Shown here: in pieces, positions 18,840-29,827 of the stretch
How the letters are laid out: each line of letters starts with the position of its first letter
Position numbering within the stretch: position 1 is the stretch's first letter
From: Streptomyces pilosus
Lineage (GTDB): Bacteria > Actinomycetota > Actinomycetes > Streptomycetales > Streptomycetaceae
DNA length: 64,000 nt
NCBI RefSeq assembly: GCF_014649835.1
Contig: NZ_BMTU01000001.1
Span: 310,001-374,000 of the forward strand
Direction of reading: 5' to 3'
Program-made: the position numbers and the translations under genes
Notes under the pieces: model-generated
Databases searched by the model: none
What the model saw: the letters and a program-made list of their open reading frames with translations, nothing else
What the model was told of the DNA's origin: nothing

Positions 18840-20192
18840 TCACCGCTCTCCGGACGAACGCGCCACCGGGGCGCGCCGTCGCATCGTGTTCCATCTGCGG
18901 GGCCCCTGAGAGCCCCTTACCCGCTTTTTACCAAAGCGGGGTTGCCGCATCGCAAGCGCCATCCGCGCAGCGGGGTCCTCACGCGCGAAGGCGATCAGCA
19001 GCCCGATGGCGAACATGGTCGGCAGCAGGGCGGACCCTCCGTAGGAGAACAGCGGGAGCGGGACACCGGCGATCGGCAGCAGGCCGAGCACCGCACCGAT
19101 GTTGATCACGGCCTGGGCCGTGATCCAGGTGGTCACGCCTCCCGCGGCATACCTCACGAAGGGGTCCTCCGTGCGTCCGGCCACGCGGATACCCGCATAG
19201 CCTAGAGCCGCGAACAGGGCGAGCACCGACAGCGTCCCCGCCAGGCCCAGTTCCTCACCGGTGATGGCGAAGATGAAGTCCGTGTGCGCTTCGGGCAGTT
19301 GGCCCCATTTCTCCACGCTCGCCCCGAGTCCCGAGCCGAAGATGCCGCCGGAGGCGAGGGCGTAGATGCCGTGCACGGCCTGCCAGCAGTCGACCGGGCC
19401 CGCCTGGGGCTCGGTGGCGCCGAGGCAGGCCAGCCGGGCCATGCGGTTGGGGCTGGTGCGGATGAGGATCGCGCCGAGCACCGCGGCGACCGACAGCACG
19501 CCGACGAACAGCCGGGTCGGCGCTCCCGCCAGCCACAGCAGGCCGAACAGGATCGCCGTCAGGATGATGGCCGTGCCCATGTCGCCGCCGAGCATGATCA
19601 GCCCGAGCAGCATGAACGCGGCCGGGACCAGCGGCACCAGCATGTGCTTCCACTGGGTCAGCAGCCGCTTGTCCTGCTTGCGGGCCAGCAGGTCGGCGCC
19701 CCACAGCACCAGGGCGAGCTTGCCGAACTCGCTGGGCTGGAGCTGGAAGGAGCCGCCCAGGGCGATCCAGTTCTGGTTGCCGTTGACCGCGACTCCTATC
19801 CCCGGCACCTGGACCAGGGCCATCAGGACGACGGCGCCCGCGAGGATCGGGTAGGCCAGCGCTCGGTGCAGTCTCACCGGCATCCGGGACGCGGCGAGCA
19901 GCAGGACCGCGCCGATGCCGGCGGCCAGCAGCTGCTTGCGGAAGAAGTAGGAACCCGGCAGCGACATCTGCAGCGCCGTGATCTGGGAGGCCGAGTAGAC
20001 CATCACCAGGCCGAGCACGGTGATGAGCAGACTTCCGCCCAGGATCAGGTAGTAGGCGGTCAGTGGGCGGTCCCAGGCCCTGCGCGCACGGACGATCAGG
20101 GTGCGCAGGGGGTTCTCCCGCGGGGGCCCGGGCACGACGGGCCGGCGCGCGGCCCGCTGTACCGGCGGCCGGCCGGTACGGCTACTGGGCAT
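18840..20192 (-). CDS. ftsW: SEDS peptidoglycan polymerase FtsW
   Basis: A 450-residue membrane protein with about ten hydrophobic segments and basic, Pro/Arg-rich ends. It polymerises lipid II at the septum together with FtsI. Signature segments include GGSFQLQPSEFGKLALVLW and the C-terminal PIAGVPLPLFSYGGSALL. The ATG at 20192 is preferred because GGGGGAGG lies at a good distance; a GTG at 20195 is too close to it. Confidence 0.95.
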   Translation of the reverse strand: MPSSRTGRPPVQRAARRPVVPGPPRENPLRTLIVRARRAWDRPLTAYYLILGGSLLITVLGLVMVYSASQITALQMSLPGSYFFRKQLLAAGIGAVLLLAASRMPVRLHRALAYPILAGAVVLMALVQVPGIGVAVNGNQNWIALGGSFQLQPSEFGKLALVLWGADLLARKQDKRLLTQWKHMLVPLVPAAFMLLGLIMLGGDMGTAIILTAILFGLLWLAGAPTRLFVGVLSVAAVLGAILIRTSPNRMARLACLGATEPQAGPVDCWQAVHGIYALASGGIFGSGLGASVEKWGQLPEAHTDFIFAITGEELGLAGTLSVLALFAALGYAGIRVAGRTEDPFVRYAAGGVTTWITAQAVINIGAVLGLLPIAGVPLPLFSYGGSALLPTMFAIGLLIAFAREDPAARMALAMRQPRFGKKRVRGSQGPRRWNTMRRRAPVARSSGER

Positions 20193-20278
20193 CACGGCCT
20201 CCCCCGTACGCCGGACAACCGGCTTCGGACGGTCCCACGCGTCCCTCCCAAGGTCGCCCGGCGCCAGGCGGGCCGGGG

Positions 20279-21697
20279 TCAGGCGCCGAGCTCGCGCACC
20301 GCCTGTGCGAACGCGTCACCGCGCTTGTTGTAGTTGGCGAACATGTCCATCGAGGCGCAGGCGGGGGCCAGCAGTACCGTGTCGCCGGGCCGTGCGAGCC
20401 GTCGCGCCTCCTGGACAGCCTGGAGCATCGCCCCAGTGTCGGTCCGGTCGAGGTCGACGACGGGTACCTCCGGGGCGTGTCGCGCGAGGGCTTCCCGGAT
20501 CAGGGCACGGTCCCTGCCGATCAGCACGGCACCCCGCAGCCGCTTCGCCGAGGCCGCGACCAGCTCGTCGAAGGTGGCCCCCTTGGCGAGACCGCCGGCG
20601 ATCCACACGATCGACTCGTAGGCGGCCAACGAGGCCTCCGCGGCGTGGGTGTTGGTGGCCTTGGAGTCGTCGACGTAGGCGACCTCGTCGACGTCCGCGA
20701 CGTGCGCGATGCGGTGGGCGTCCGGGGTGAAGGCGCGCAGGCCGTCCCGTACGGCGCTCGCGGGCACCCCGTAGGCCCGCGCGAGGGCGGCGGCCGCGAG
20801 GGCGTTGGCGATGTTGTGCGGGGCCGGGGGCCTGACGTCGGAGACCTCGGCGAGTTCCTGCGCGTTCCTGTGCCGGTCCTCGACGAAGGCGCGGTCGACC
20901 AGGATGCCCTCCACGACGCCGAGTTGGGAGGGGCCCGGGGTGCCGAGGGTGAAGCCGACCGCCCGGCAGCCCTCCTCGACGTCGGCCTCGCGGACCAGGT
21001 CCTCGGTGGCCTTGTCCGCGACGTTGTAGACGCAGGCGACGCGGTTGCCCTCGTAGACGCGGCCCTTGTCCCTGGCGTACGCCTCCATGGAGCCGTGCCA
21101 GTCGAGGTGGTCCGGGGCCAGGTTCAGGACGGCCGCGGAGTGGGCGCGCAGCGAGGGTGCCCAGTGGAGCTGGTAGCTGGACAGCTCCACGGCGAGCACG
21201 TCGTAGCGCTCCTCGCCGAGCACCGCGTCGAGGAGGGAGACGCCGATGTTGCCGACGGCCGCGGTGCGCAGGCCGGCCGCCGTCAGGATGGAGGCGAGCA
21301 TCTGGACGGTGGTGGTCTTGCCGTTGGTGCCGGTGACCGCGAGCCAGGGGGCCGCATCGGGCTTTCTGAGCCGCCAGGCGAGTTCGACGTCGCCCCACAC
21401 CGGCACCCCGGCCTCGTCCGCCGCCGCGAAGAGCGGCTTGTCCGGCTTCCAGCCGGGAGCGGTGACGATCAGCTCGGTGCCCTCGGGCAGGGTGTCGCCG
21501 TCGCCGAGGCGCACGGTGACGCCGAGCGCCTCCAGCCCTGCGGCCTGCTCCCGGGCGCGCGCGTCGTCCCCGTCGTTGACGACGGTGACCTTCGCGCCGA
21601 GCCCGTGCAGCACCCTGGCCGCCGGTACTCCGGAGACGCCGAGGCCGGCGACGGTGACGTTCTTCCCCTGCCAGTCGGTCACTTGTCCGCTGCCCAT
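20279..21697 (-). CDS. murD: UDP-N-acetylmuramoyl-L-alanine--D-glutamate ligase
   Basis: A 472-residue Mur ligase that adds D-Glu to UDP-MurNAc-L-Ala. The UDP-binding N-domain begins [10 protein letters not shown], the ATP loop is [11 protein letters not shown], and the late motif is [12 protein letters not shown]. The listed ATG overlaps mraY by 19 bases; an in-frame GTG at 21682 would give the GTGA overlap common in this cluster and is equally likely. Confidence 0.96.
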   Translation of the reverse strand: MGSGQVTDWQGKNVTVAGLGVSGVPAARVLHGLGAKVTVVNDGDDARAREQAAGLEALGVTVRLGDGDTLPEGTELIVTAPGWKPDKPLFAAADEAGVPVWGDVELAWRLRKPDAAPWLAVTGTNGKTTTVQMLASILTAAGLRTAAVGNIGVSLLDAVLGEERYDVLAVELSSYQLHWAPSLRAHSAAVLNLAPDHLDWHGSMEAYARDKGRVYEGNRVACVYNVADKATEDLVREADVEEGCRAVGFTLGTPGPSQLGVVEGILVDRAFVEDRHRNAQELAEVSDVRPPAPHNIANALAAAALARAYGVPASAVRDGLRAFTPDAHRIAHVADVDEVAYVDDSKATNTHAAEASLAAYESIVWIAGGLAKGATFDELVAASAKRLRGAVLIGRDRALIREALARHAPEVPVVDLDRTDTGAMLQAVQEARRLARPGDTVLLAPACASMDMFANYNKRGDAFAQAVRELGA

Positions 21698-22752
21698 CCC
21701 GCGTAGAAGATGCCGAGTCCGACGATCACACAGATGCCCTGGATGATCCAGAAACGGACCACCACGAGGACTTCGGACCAGCCCTTGAGTTCGAAGTGAT
21801 GCTGGAGTGGTGCCATCCGGAAGACCCGCTTACCGGTGAGCCGGAACGAGCCGACCTGGATGACCACCGACATGGTGATGAGGACGAACAGGCCGCCGAG
21901 GATGGCCAGCAGCAGCTCGGTGCGGGAGCAGATCGCGAGGCCCGCGAGCACGCCGCCGAGCGCCAGCGAACCGGTGTCGCCCATGAAGATCTTGGCCGGG
22001 GAGGTGTTCCACCACAGGAAGCCGAGGCAGGAACCCATGAGGGCGGAGGCGACGACCGCGAGGTCCAGCGGATCGCGCACCTCGTAGCAGGCACCCGGGT
22101 TGGTGAGCGTGTCGCCGTTGGCGCAGGACTCCTGGAACTGCCAGACGCCGATGAAGGTGTAGGCGCCGAAGACCAGGACGGAGGCGCCGGTCGCCAGACC
22201 GTCCAGACCGTCGGTCAGGTTCACGCCGTTGGACATGGCGAGGATCATGAACAGCGCCCAGACCACGAACAGCACCGGGCCGATGGTCCAGCCGAAGTCG
22301 GTGATGAACGACAGCTTGGTGGAGGCCGGGGTCTGCCCGCGGGAGTCCGCGAACTGCAGCGAGAGCACCGCGAAGGCGATGCCGACGATCAGCTGGCCGG
22401 CCATCTTCGCCTTGGCCCGCAGACCCAGCGAACGCCGCTTGACGATCTTGATGTAGTCGTCCAGGAAGCCGACCATGCCCATGCCGACCATGAGGCCGAG
22501 CACCAGCAGCCCGGAGAAGGTCGGGGGTTTGCCGGTGATCACCTTGGACAGGAAGTAGGCGGCGAGCGTCGCCAGGATGAAGGCGATACCGCCCATCGTC
22601 GGCGTACCGCGCTTGCTGGCGTGCTCGCGCGGGCCGTCGTCGCGGATGTACTGCCCGTACCCCTTGCGGGCGAGCAGCTTGATCAGCAGCGGAGTGCCGA
22701 TCAGGGTGAGGAAGAGACCAATGACTCCTGCGAACAGGATCTGATTCATCAT
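21679..22752 (-). CDS. mraY: Phospho-N-acetylmuramoyl-pentapeptide transferase
   Basis: A 357-residue membrane enzyme with about ten transmembrane segments that transfers phospho-MurNAc-pentapeptide to undecaprenyl phosphate, making lipid I. Conserved blocks are [17 protein letters not shown] (Asp pair), [10 protein letters not shown] and [14 protein letters not shown], plus the [13 protein letters not shown] [13 protein letters not shown] loop. Its ATG overlaps the murF stop by four bases. Confidence 0.97.
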   Translation of the reverse strand: MMNQILFAGVIGLFLTLIGTPLLIKLLARKGYGQYIRDDGPREHASKRGTPTMGGIAFILATLAAYFLSKVITGKPPTFSGLLVLGLMVGMGMVGFLDDYIKIVKRRSLGLRAKAKMAGQLIVGIAFAVLSLQFADSRGQTPASTKLSFITDFGWTIGPVLFVVWALFMILAMSNGVNLTDGLDGLATGASVLVFGAYTFIGVWQFQESCANGDTLTNPGACYEVRDPLDLAVVASALMGSCLGFLWWNTSPAKIFMGDTGSLALGGVLAGLAICSRTELLLAILGGLFVLITMSVVIQVGSFRLTGKRVFRMAPLQHHFELKGWSEVLVVVRFWIIQGICVIVGLGIFYAGWAADK

Positions 22753-24179
22753 CGGGCCGCGACCTCACCCTCGGCACCGGTCTCGAGCAGCGCCTGCGCC
22801 ACCCTCTCGAGCCCGACCGAACGGGACGCCTTCACGAGTACGACATCCCCCGGGCGCAATTGGCTGCGCAACAGGTCGACCGCCGCCTGTGCGTCGGACA
22901 CGTGCACCGACTCCTCACCCCACGAACCCTCGTTATATGCGCCCAGTTGCAGCCAGGCGGCTTCCCTGCCCCCGACCGCGACGAGCTTGCTGACGTTGAG
23001 CCGGACGGCGAGCCGTCCGACCGCGTCGTGCTCGGCGAGCGCCTCGTCCCCGAGCTCGGCCATCTTGCCGAGCACCGCCCACGTACGTCCCCCCTGAGCC
23101 CGTGAGGCACCGCCCATGGCGACCAGCGCACGCAGCGCTGCCTTCATGGACTCGGGGTTCGCGTTGTAGGCGTCGTTGACGACCGTCACGCCGTCCGGGC
23201 GCTCGGTGACCTCCATCCGCCAGCGGGAGAGGGAGCCCGCCTCGGAGAGCGCGCGGGCGATCTCGTCAGCGGACATGCCCAACTCGTGGGCGACGGCGGC
23301 CGCGGCGAGCGCGTTCGACACGTGATGCTCACCGTACAGGCGCATGGTCACATCGGATGCACCGGAGGGTGTGTGAAGCCTGAAGGAGGGCTGTCCGCTG
23401 TCCGTGAGTCGCACGTTCTCGGCCCGAACGTCCGCTTCGCCGGACTCCCCGAAGAGAATCACCTTCGCCTTCGTACGGGAGGCCATGGCCTTGACGAGGG
23501 GGTCGTCCGCGTTGAGGATCGCGGTGCCGCCGTCCTCGGCCGCGGGCAGGGACTCCACCAACTCGCCCTTGGCCTGGGCGATCTGCTCCCGGCCGCCGAA
23601 CTCGCCGATGTGGGCGGAGCCGACGTTCAGGACCAGGCCGACCTTCGGCGGTGTCAGGCCGGTGAGGTAGCGGATGTGGCCGATTCCGCGCGCTCCCATC
23701 TCCAGCACGAGGAACTTCGTCTCCTCGGTGGCGGTGAGGGCGGTCAGCGGCAGCCCGATCTCGTTGTTGAGGGAGCCGGGGGTGAAGACGGTCGGCGCCT
23801 TGCTGCCGAGCACCTGAGCGATGAGGTCCTTGGTGCTGGTCTTGCCGGCCGAGCCGGTGAGCGCGACGAGGGTGGCGCCGAGCCGGCCGACGACGTGCCG
23901 GGCGAGGGCGCCGAGGGCCGCCTGGACGTCCTCGACGACGATCGCGGGCACGCCGACGGGCCGGGAGGCCAGCACCGCGGCCGCGCCCGCCTCGACGACC
24001 GCGGCCGCGTAGTCGTGTCCGTCCACGCGCTCGCCGACGAAGGCGACGAACAGGCTGCCCGGTCCCGCCTCCCGCGAGTCCCGGACCACCGGCCCGGTGA
24101 CCTGTACGGACGGGTCCGGTATGTCGTGCGTCTGCCCGCCGACGACTTCTGCGATCTCGGCGAGGGAGAGGGCGATCAC
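22749..24179 (-). CDS. murF: UDP-N-acetylmuramoyl-tripeptide--D-alanyl-D-alanine ligase
   Basis: A 476-residue Mur ligase that adds D-Ala-D-Ala to the UDP-MurNAc tripeptide. The N-domain starts [15 protein letters not shown], the ATP loop is [12 protein letters not shown], followed by NNEIGLPLT and [15 protein letters not shown]. The GTG at 24179 begins five bases after the murE stop. The open frame continues upstream into murE and is not used. Its stop overlaps the mraY start. Confidence 0.96.
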   Translation of the reverse strand: MIALSLAEIAEVVGGQTHDIPDPSVQVTGPVVRDSREAGPGSLFVAFVGERVDGHDYAAAVVEAGAAAVLASRPVGVPAIVVEDVQAALGALARHVVGRLGATLVALTGSAGKTSTKDLIAQVLGSKAPTVFTPGSLNNEIGLPLTALTATEETKFLVLEMGARGIGHIRYLTGLTPPKVGLVLNVGSAHIGEFGGREQIAQAKGELVESLPAAEDGGTAILNADDPLVKAMASRTKAKVILFGESGEADVRAENVRLTDSGQPSFRLHTPSGASDVTMRLYGEHHVSNALAAAAVAHELGMSADEIARALSEAGSLSRWRMEVTERPDGVTVVNDAYNANPESMKAALRALVAMGGASRAQGGRTWAVLGKMAELGDEALAEHDAVGRLAVRLNVSKLVAVGGREAAWLQLGAYNEGSWGEESVHVSDAQAAVDLLRSQLRPGDVVLVKASRSVGLERVAQALLETGAEGEVAAR

Positions 24180-24183
24180 AAGT

Positions 24184-25704
24184 TCATCCCTGGGTCTTCT
24201 TGATGGCTTCGCGAAGCACCTGGCGGTCGTCGAAGGGACGCACCACCCCGGCGATGTCCTGACCCTGCTCGTGGCCCTTGCCGGCGACCAGCACGGTGTC
24301 ACCGGGCCGCGCCCGGGCGACGGCGGCGGCGACGGCGGCGGCCCGGTCCTCGAAGACCTGCACCTCGCCGCGCTCGTGGGCGGGCACCGAGGCGGCGCCC
24401 CGGAGCATGGCGGCGAGAATCGCGAGGGGGTCCTCGGAGCGGGGGTTGTCGGAGGTCAGTACGGCGGTGTCGGCGAGCCGCGCGGCGGCGGCCCCCATCG
24501 GCTCCCGCTTGGTGACGTCGCGGTCGCCGCCGCAGCCGAGCACGACGTGCACCCGGCCCTCGGTGACCTTGCGCAGGGCGCGCAGCACCGACTCCACGGC
24601 GTCGGTCTTGTGGGCGTAGTCGACCACCGCGAGGTAGGACTGTCCGGCGTCCACGCGCTCCAGCCGGCCCGGCACGCCCGGTACGGCGGCGACGCCGTCC
24701 GCGGCGGCCTGCGGGTCGAGTCCGGCGGCGGCGAGGGCGACGATCGCGGCCAGGGTGTTGGCCACGTTGAAGGGGCCCGGCAGCGGCGAGCGGGCGGTGA
24801 TCCGCTCGCCCTTCGGGCCGACCACGGTGAACGTCGAGTCCAGCGGGCCGACCTCGACGTCCTCGGCGCGCCAGTCCGCGTCGGGGTGGCCCTCGGCGGA
24901 GTAGGTGACGACCGGGACGCCGGCCTCCCCGACCAGGCGGCGGCCGTACTCGTCGTCCACGTTGACCACGCCGAGGCGACTGCGGGCGGGCGTGAACAGC
25001 TGCGCCTTGGCCTGGAAGTAGTCCTCCATCCCGGAGTGGAACTCCATGTGCTCCGGGCTGAGGTTGGTGAAGACGGCGATGTCGAAGACGCAGCCGTCGA
25101 CCCGGCCGAGGACCAGTGCGTGGCTGGACACCTCCATGGCGACCGCGTCGGTGCCGCGCTCGCGCATGACGGCGAACAGCGCCTGGAGGTCGGTGGCCTC
25201 GGGCGTGGTGCGCTCGGACTTGATGCGCTCGTCGCCGATGCGCATCTCCACCGTGCCGATGAGCCCGGTGCTGCGGACGGTCCTCAGACCGCCCTCGACC
25301 AGGTAGGCGGTGGTGGTCTTGCCGGAGGTGCCGGTGATGCCCAGCTGGAGCAGGTCGCGTCCCGGGTGGCCGTAGATGGTGGCGGCCAGTTCGCCCATCC
25401 GGGCCCGCGGGTCGTCGACCACGAGGGCCGGCAGACCCGCGGCGGCGACGCGCTCGGCGCCGGACGGGTCGGTCAGCACGGCGACGGCGCCGAGGCCGGC
25501 GGCCTGGGTGACGAAGTCGGCGCCGTGCGCGCGGGCGCCCGGGAGGGCGGCGTACAGGTCGCCGGGGCGGACGGCGCGCGAGTCATGGGTGATGCCCGTG
25601 ACCTCGGCCGCCCGCTCCGGCGCGGCGGCGCCCAGCTGACCGGCGAGTTCCGCGAGGGGTGTGGCGGCGACCCGGTCCGGGCGGGGCGGCCCCGGATATG
25701 TCAC
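24184..25704 (-). CDS. murE: UDP-N-acetylmuramoyl-L-alanyl-D-glutamate--diaminopimelate ligase
   Basis: A 506-residue Mur ligase. Motifs are THDSRAVRPGDLYAALPG, the ATP loop GTSGKTTTAYL, SSHALVLGRVDG and the diaminopimelate-recognition motif SDNPRSEDP, which separates it from the Lys-adding type. Streptomyces walls use LL-diaminopimelate. The GTG at 25704 has an AGAAGGG site; a second GTG at 25839 would add 45 Pro/Thr-rich residues and cannot be excluded. Confidence 0.95.
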   Translation of the reverse strand: MTYPGPPRPDRVAATPLAELAGQLGAAAPERAAEVTGITHDSRAVRPGDLYAALPGARAHGADFVTQAAGLGAVAVLTDPSGAERVAAAGLPALVVDDPRARMGELAATIYGHPGRDLLQLGITGTSGKTTTAYLVEGGLRTVRSTGLIGTVEMRIGDERIKSERTTPEATDLQALFAVMRERGTDAVAMEVSSHALVLGRVDGCVFDIAVFTNLSPEHMEFHSGMEDYFQAKAQLFTPARSRLGVVNVDDEYGRRLVGEAGVPVVTYSAEGHPDADWRAEDVEVGPLDSTFTVVGPKGERITARSPLPGPFNVANTLAAIVALAAAGLDPQAAADGVAAVPGVPGRLERVDAGQSYLAVVDYAHKTDAVESVLRALRKVTEGRVHVVLGCGGDRDVTKREPMGAAAARLADTAVLTSDNPRSEDPLAILAAMLRGAASVPAHERGEVQVFEDRAAAVAAAVARARPGDTVLVAGKGHEQGQDIAGVVRPFDDRQVLREAIKKTQG

Positions 25705-25874
25705 GGGGTGACCCTTCTGGGCGTTGGGGGACTGATCAGCGTGTGGCACGGCGGTGAGCGTACCGGGCGCGGCGGCGGAGGGGCCAAGCGAGGTGGGCGG
25801 GGTGGGCCGGTTGCCCGGCTCGGGGGTGATCGTTGTCACGAGGTGGTTCCTGGTGGCTCGGTGCTCGGTGCGGG

Positions 25875-27836
25875 TCAGGGTTCGAAGGTGACCGGGAGGG
25901 CGGTGGGCGCGGCGCCGGTCGGGGGTACCTGGAGGGTCTTCAGCGCGAACTCCATGACCTGCTTGTACACGGGTCCGCAGATCTGGCCGCCGAAGTAACT
26001 GCCCTCGGTGGCGTTCTGGATGACGCAGTACACGGTGATCCTGGGCTTGTCGGCGGGCGCGAATCCGGCGAAGGACGACGTGTAGCCGTGGTACTTGCCG
26101 GTGGCCGGATCCACGCGGTTCGCCGTACCCGTCTTCCCCGCGACCCGGTAGCCCGGGATGCGTGCCTTGGTGCCGGTTCCCTCCTCGTCGTCCACGACCG
26201 ACTCCAGCATGCGGGCGAGCGTCTTCGCCGTCTTCTCGCTGACGACCCGGGTCTCCTTGGGCTTCGGAGCGGGGGTGAAGCGTCCGTCGGGCCCCTTGGA
26301 GCCGCGTACGAGCGTGGGTTCGATCCGGACGCCGCCATTGGCGATGGTCGAGTAGACCGAGGCGGCCTGCATGGCGTTGACGGACACGCCCTGGCCGAAA
26401 GGAATCGTGTACTGCTGCGAGGTGGACCAGGCGTCCGGCGGGGCGAGGATGCCCCTGGTCTCGCCGGGGAAGCCGAGCCCGCTGTGGCTGCCGAGACCGA
26501 ACCTGCGCAGGTAGTCGTAGAGGACCTTGTTGGCCGCGGCCTGGTTCTTGCCGAGCTGGCCGGTGGCGAGGATGGTGCCGATGTTGCTGGACTTGGCGAG
26601 CACGCCGTTGAGCGTGAGGTACCAGGTCGGGTGGTCGACGTCGTCCTTGAAGAGCCGGTCGCCGCGGTGCAGCCGGTTGGGCACGACGACGTGCGTGCCG
26701 GGGGTGGCGGCGTTCTCCTCGAGGACGGCGGCCATGGAGAGGACCTTGGCCGTGGAGCCGGGCTCGAAGGCGTCCTGCACGGCCGCGTTGCCGAGCGCCC
26801 CGGGATCGGCCTCGGAGAGGTCGTTGGGGTCGAACCCGGGGGCGTTGGCCATGGCGAGGACCTCGCCGGTGCGGGTGTCCTGGACGATGACGTAGCCGCG
26901 GTCGGCCGCGGACTTCTCGACCTGCTCGCTGATGGCGTTCTGCGCGGCCCACTGGATGTCGCGGTGGATGGTCAGTTCGACGTCGCTGCCGGGCACGGCC
27001 GGGGTCTCGGTGGCGCCGCCCGCGGTCGGCACCAGACGGCCGCCGGACTGGGCGTAGCGGATCTTGCCGTCCTCGCCGGCCAGCCGCTTGTCGAGCTGGA
27101 GCTCGATGCCGCCGCCGCCCTCTCCCTCGGCGTTGACCCAGCCCAGTATCCCGGCGGCGAGCTCGTTGTTGGGGTACACCCGCTTGCTGGTGGGCACGGA
27201 GAAGACTCCGGCGAGGACGTTGACGGTGGAGTCGTCGTGCTCCGCCTTCTTGGCGAGGGCGCCCTTGAGTTCCTTGATCTGGTTCCAGACCTGCGGGGTC
27301 TGGCGGCCGGCCAGTTTGACGTAGCGCAGGGCCTCGTTCTCCGGGCGGAGCTTCTTGACCAGCGCCTCCTGGTCGGTGCCGAGGATCGGGGCGAGGAGGG
27401 CGGCGGCCTGCTCGGGGCCGTCGGTGACGTCCAGCTCGTCCGGGGCGAACATCGTGGGGTCGGCGGTGATGTCGTAGGCGTCCTCGCTGGTGGCGAGGGC
27501 CACGCCGTTGCGGTCGGTGATCTCGCCGCGTTCGGCGGCCAGCACCTGGCCGACGTAGCGGTTCTGTTCGGCCTTGCCGGCGTAGGTGCTCGCGTCGACC
27601 GCCTGCACCTGGAACAGCCGTACGACGAAGGCGAGCAGCACCAGGGTGAGGGCGACGCCGATCAGGCGCAGCCGGGGGCGCGGGCTGCCCAGGCGGATGA
27701 CCTTGGGGGCCCCGGGCCGGGGGCCCGCGGGTCCCCGGGAGGGGCGGGCGCCGGGTCCGGGCCGCCGGACGGCCCCCGGGCGGGCGGGCTGGGCGGGTGC
27801 GGGCACCCGGCGGCGGGGCGGTTCCCTGTCGGACAC
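25875..27836 (-). CDS. ftsI: Penicillin-binding protein FtsI (class B PBP, septal transpeptidase)
   Basis: A 653-residue bitopic protein. A Pro/Arg-rich cytoplasmic tail of about 55 residues precedes one transmembrane helix (LIGVALTLVLLAFVVRLFQVQ). The PBP dimer domain follows, then the transpeptidase with the full active-site set: Ser361-Thr-Ala-Lys364, Ser416-Ser417-Asn418 and Lys568-Thr569-Gly570. It crosslinks septal wall with FtsW. The GTG at 27836 is five bases after ftsL and has AGGTGA upstream; a GTG at 27845 overlapping the ftsL stop is an alternative. Confidence 0.95.
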   Translation of the reverse strand: MSDREPPRRRVPAPAQPARPGAVRRPGPGARPSRGPAGPRPGAPKVIRLGSPRPRLRLIGVALTLVLLAFVVRLFQVQAVDASTYAGKAEQNRYVGQVLAAERGEITDRNGVALATSEDAYDITADPTMFAPDELDVTDGPEQAAALLAPILGTDQEALVKKLRPENEALRYVKLAGRQTPQVWNQIKELKGALAKKAEHDDSTVNVLAGVFSVPTSKRVYPNNELAAGILGWVNAEGEGGGGIELQLDKRLAGEDGKIRYAQSGGRLVPTAGGATETPAVPGSDVELTIHRDIQWAAQNAISEQVEKSAADRGYVIVQDTRTGEVLAMANAPGFDPNDLSEADPGALGNAAVQDAFEPGSTAKVLSMAAVLEENAATPGTHVVVPNRLHRGDRLFKDDVDHPTWYLTLNGVLAKSSNIGTILATGQLGKNQAAANKVLYDYLRRFGLGSHSGLGFPGETRGILAPPDAWSTSQQYTIPFGQGVSVNAMQAASVYSTIANGGVRIEPTLVRGSKGPDGRFTPAPKPKETRVVSEKTAKTLARMLESVVDDEEGTGTKARIPGYRVAGKTGTANRVDPATGKYHGYTSSFAGFAPADKPRITVYCVIQNATEGSYFGGQICGPVYKQVMEFALKTLQVPPTGAAPTALPVTFEP

Positions 27837-27841
27837 TTCCG

Positions 27842-28357
27842 TCACCTGCCGGGAGTCGGGGTCGATGCGGAGGAGGGTGTGGGGGCGGCCGCGGACGGGC
27901 TCGGCACGGCGGTGGGCGGCGGGGCCGTCGCGGTGGCCAGTGCCTCGGGGGCGAGGACCAGGGGGGCGCGGACCGCGGAGGCGGCGCTCGGTACGCCCTT
28001 GACCTTGCCGTCGGCGTCCAGGAAGGCGGGGTCGCCGCCGGGCACCATGCCGAGTTCGCGGGCGCGCCGCTGGAGGGCGTCGGGGGCCGAGTAGGCGTCG
28101 ATGTCCCGCTGCAGGCCCTGTTCCTCGTCGGTGAGGCTCTTGGTCTCCCGCTGGAGGTCGTCGAGCTGGAAGGCGCCCTCGCTGAGCGCGGAGTTCAGCA
28201 CGAGGAGGCCGATCAGACCGCCGCCGAGGAGCACGACGACGAGGAGGACGAAGGGGGTGCGGGCCGCCTGGGCGCGTCCGGTGGGCAGGAGCTGCGCGAG
28301 CCGGGCCGCCCGCCCCTTCAGCTCGGGCCGTCCCCGCAGTTCGGGTTTCCTGCTCAC
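27842..28357 (-). CDS. ftsL: Cell division protein FtsL
   Basis: A 171-residue bitopic protein with a basic N-terminus, one transmembrane segment (FVLLVVVLLGGGLIGLLVLNSAL, about 36-58), a coiled-coil segment (FQLDDLQRETKSLTDEEQGLQRDI) and the AQRRARELGMV-like segment LQRRARELGMVPGG. The last 40 residues are Ala/Pro/Thr/Ser rich and likely disordered. FtsL bridges FtsQ/DivIC to FtsW/FtsI. Identification rests on topology, length and its place between rsmH and ftsI. Confidence 0.88.
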   Translation of the reverse strand: MSRKPELRGRPELKGRAARLAQLLPTGRAQAARTPFVLLVVVLLGGGLIGLLVLNSALSEGAFQLDDLQRETKSLTDEEQGLQRDIDAYSAPDALQRRARELGMVPGGDPAFLDADGKVKGVPSAASAVRAPLVLAPEALATATAPPPTAVPSPSAAAPTPSSASTPTPGR

Positions 28358-28451
28358 TCACGCTCCCCTGGGTTCGCTCGTCCCACCGTGTGCCCGGCCC
28401 GTCGCCCGCCTCACGCGCCGTCCGTGCCCGGCCGTCCGTCCCGTCCGCGCC

Positions 28452-29408
28452 TCAGCCGACGTCCTCCCGGATCCGCTCGGCGCCGCGCAGCCGCGCGGGG
28501 GCCGCGCGGCGGTTCCCGGCGATCTCCTCCTCGGTGGGAAGTTCGGCACCGCGCGTCAGCAGCTTGAGCCGGGGCTGGTACTGCTCGGGGACGACCGGGA
28601 GTCCGGGCGGGGCGGTGGTGGCGGCACCGGCGGCGAAGACCTGCTTGACGAGGCGGTCCTCCAGCGAGTGGTACGACAGCACGGCGATCCGCCCGCCGAC
28701 GTCGAGGGCCTTCACGGCCGCCGGGATCGCGCGCTCCAGCACCGACAGCTCGCCGTTGACCTCGATCCGCAGGGCCTGGAAGGTCCGCTTGGCCGGGTTG
28801 CCGCCGGTGCGCTTGGCGGCCTGGGGCAGCGCGTCGCGGATCAGCTCGACCAGGCGCGCGCTGTTCGTGAACGGCTCCCGCTCCCGCTCGCGCACGACGG
28901 CGGACACGATCCGCTTGGCCTGCTTCTCCTCGCCGTAGGCCCGCAGGATGCGGACGAGCTCGCCGGGCGGGTAGGTGTTGAGGACCTCGGCGGCGCTCAT
29001 CCCGGTCGTCTGGTCCATGCGCATGTCGAGCGGGGCGTCCTGGGCGTAGGCGAAGCCCCGGTCGGCCTCGTCGAGCTGCATGGAGGAGACGCCGAGGTCG
29101 AACAGGACGCCCCGGACGCGCGGGACGCCGAGGCGGTCGAGCACGTCGGGGAGCTCGTCGTAGACGGCGTGCACCAGGGTGGCCCGCTCACCGAAGGGGG
29201 CCAGCCGTTCTCCGGACAGGCGCAGGGCTTCCTTGTCGCGGTCGAGGGCGACGAGCCGGGCCTCGGGGAAGCGCCGGAGCAGGGCCTCGCTGTGGCCGCC
29301 GAGGCCGAGGGTGCAGTCGACCACCACCGCTCCGGGGCGCTCCAGTGCGGGCGCCAACAGGTCCAGGCACCGCTGGAGCATCACCGGGACGTGTCGACTG
29401 TGACTCAA
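28452..29408 (-). CDS. rsmH: 16S rRNA (cytosine(1402)-N(4))-methyltransferase
   Basis: A 318-residue enzyme (MraW) that methylates C1402 in the decoding centre of 16S rRNA. The SAM loop is [14 protein letters not shown]; later motifs are [33 protein letters not shown] and [13 protein letters not shown] [13 protein letters not shown]. It is the first gene of the leftward dcw cluster. No mraZ is found upstream within the window. Confidence 0.96.
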   Translation of the reverse strand: MSHSRHVPVMLQRCLDLLAPALERPGAVVVDCTLGLGGHSEALLRRFPEARLVALDRDKEALRLSGERLAPFGERATLVHAVYDELPDVLDRLGVPRVRGVLFDLGVSSMQLDEADRGFAYAQDAPLDMRMDQTTGMSAAEVLNTYPPGELVRILRAYGEEKQAKRIVSAVVREREREPFTNSARLVELIRDALPQAAKRTGGNPAKRTFQALRIEVNGELSVLERAIPAAVKALDVGGRIAVLSYHSLEDRLVKQVFAAGAATTAPPGLPVVPEQYQPRLKLLTRGAELPTEEEIAGNRRAAPARLRGAERIREDVG

Positions 29409-29827
29409 GGGGCCCTCTCAGATCCGGCGCGGCGTCACGCACCGCCGGGTCCCCGCCCTCCCCCTGACGTGCGGGGCGGCCGGCGCCGGGAGGCGTGGGC
29501 CGAGCGGCGGCGGGAGGAGGCCGAGCCGTACGTACGCGCCGCGCACGCGGGGAGACCGTCCGCTCGTGGCCGCGGTCTCCGGGAAAACAGTGCGGCGGGC
29601 AGTCTCGCCTCCCGCCTGGCGTCACTTTAGTCCACGGCCCCGCCCGGTCAATCAACCGGCCTGCGCGTCGCGGCCCGCGCGACGGAGCCGGGGGACGGAG
29701 CGGACACATCCCCCCTGGGAAGGGCGTCACACCACTCCTGTGGATTACCTCACAACAAGGATCACTGACGTTCTTTGTCCCCTCTCACAACGGGCCCGGC
29801 GCCCTCCTGACCATTAACGTCATGGGT
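29409..29827. other. Intergenic region between rsmH and the carbonic anhydrase-like gene
   Basis: About 420 bases between divergent genes with no supported gene. It holds the dcw promoter at 29624-29651 and a leader of about 210 nt before rsmH. On the right side no clear promoter for the rightward gene could be assigned. Confidence 0.6.
29624..29651 (-). promoter_or_regulatory. Vegetative-type promoter for the rsmH-dcw operon
   Basis: Read leftward, TTGACC (29651-29646), a 16-base spacer and TAAAGT (29629-29624) match the -35/-10 pattern of the main sigma factor HrdB. Transcription should start near 29617 and run into rsmH, ftsL, ftsI and the mur genes. Confidence 0.6.
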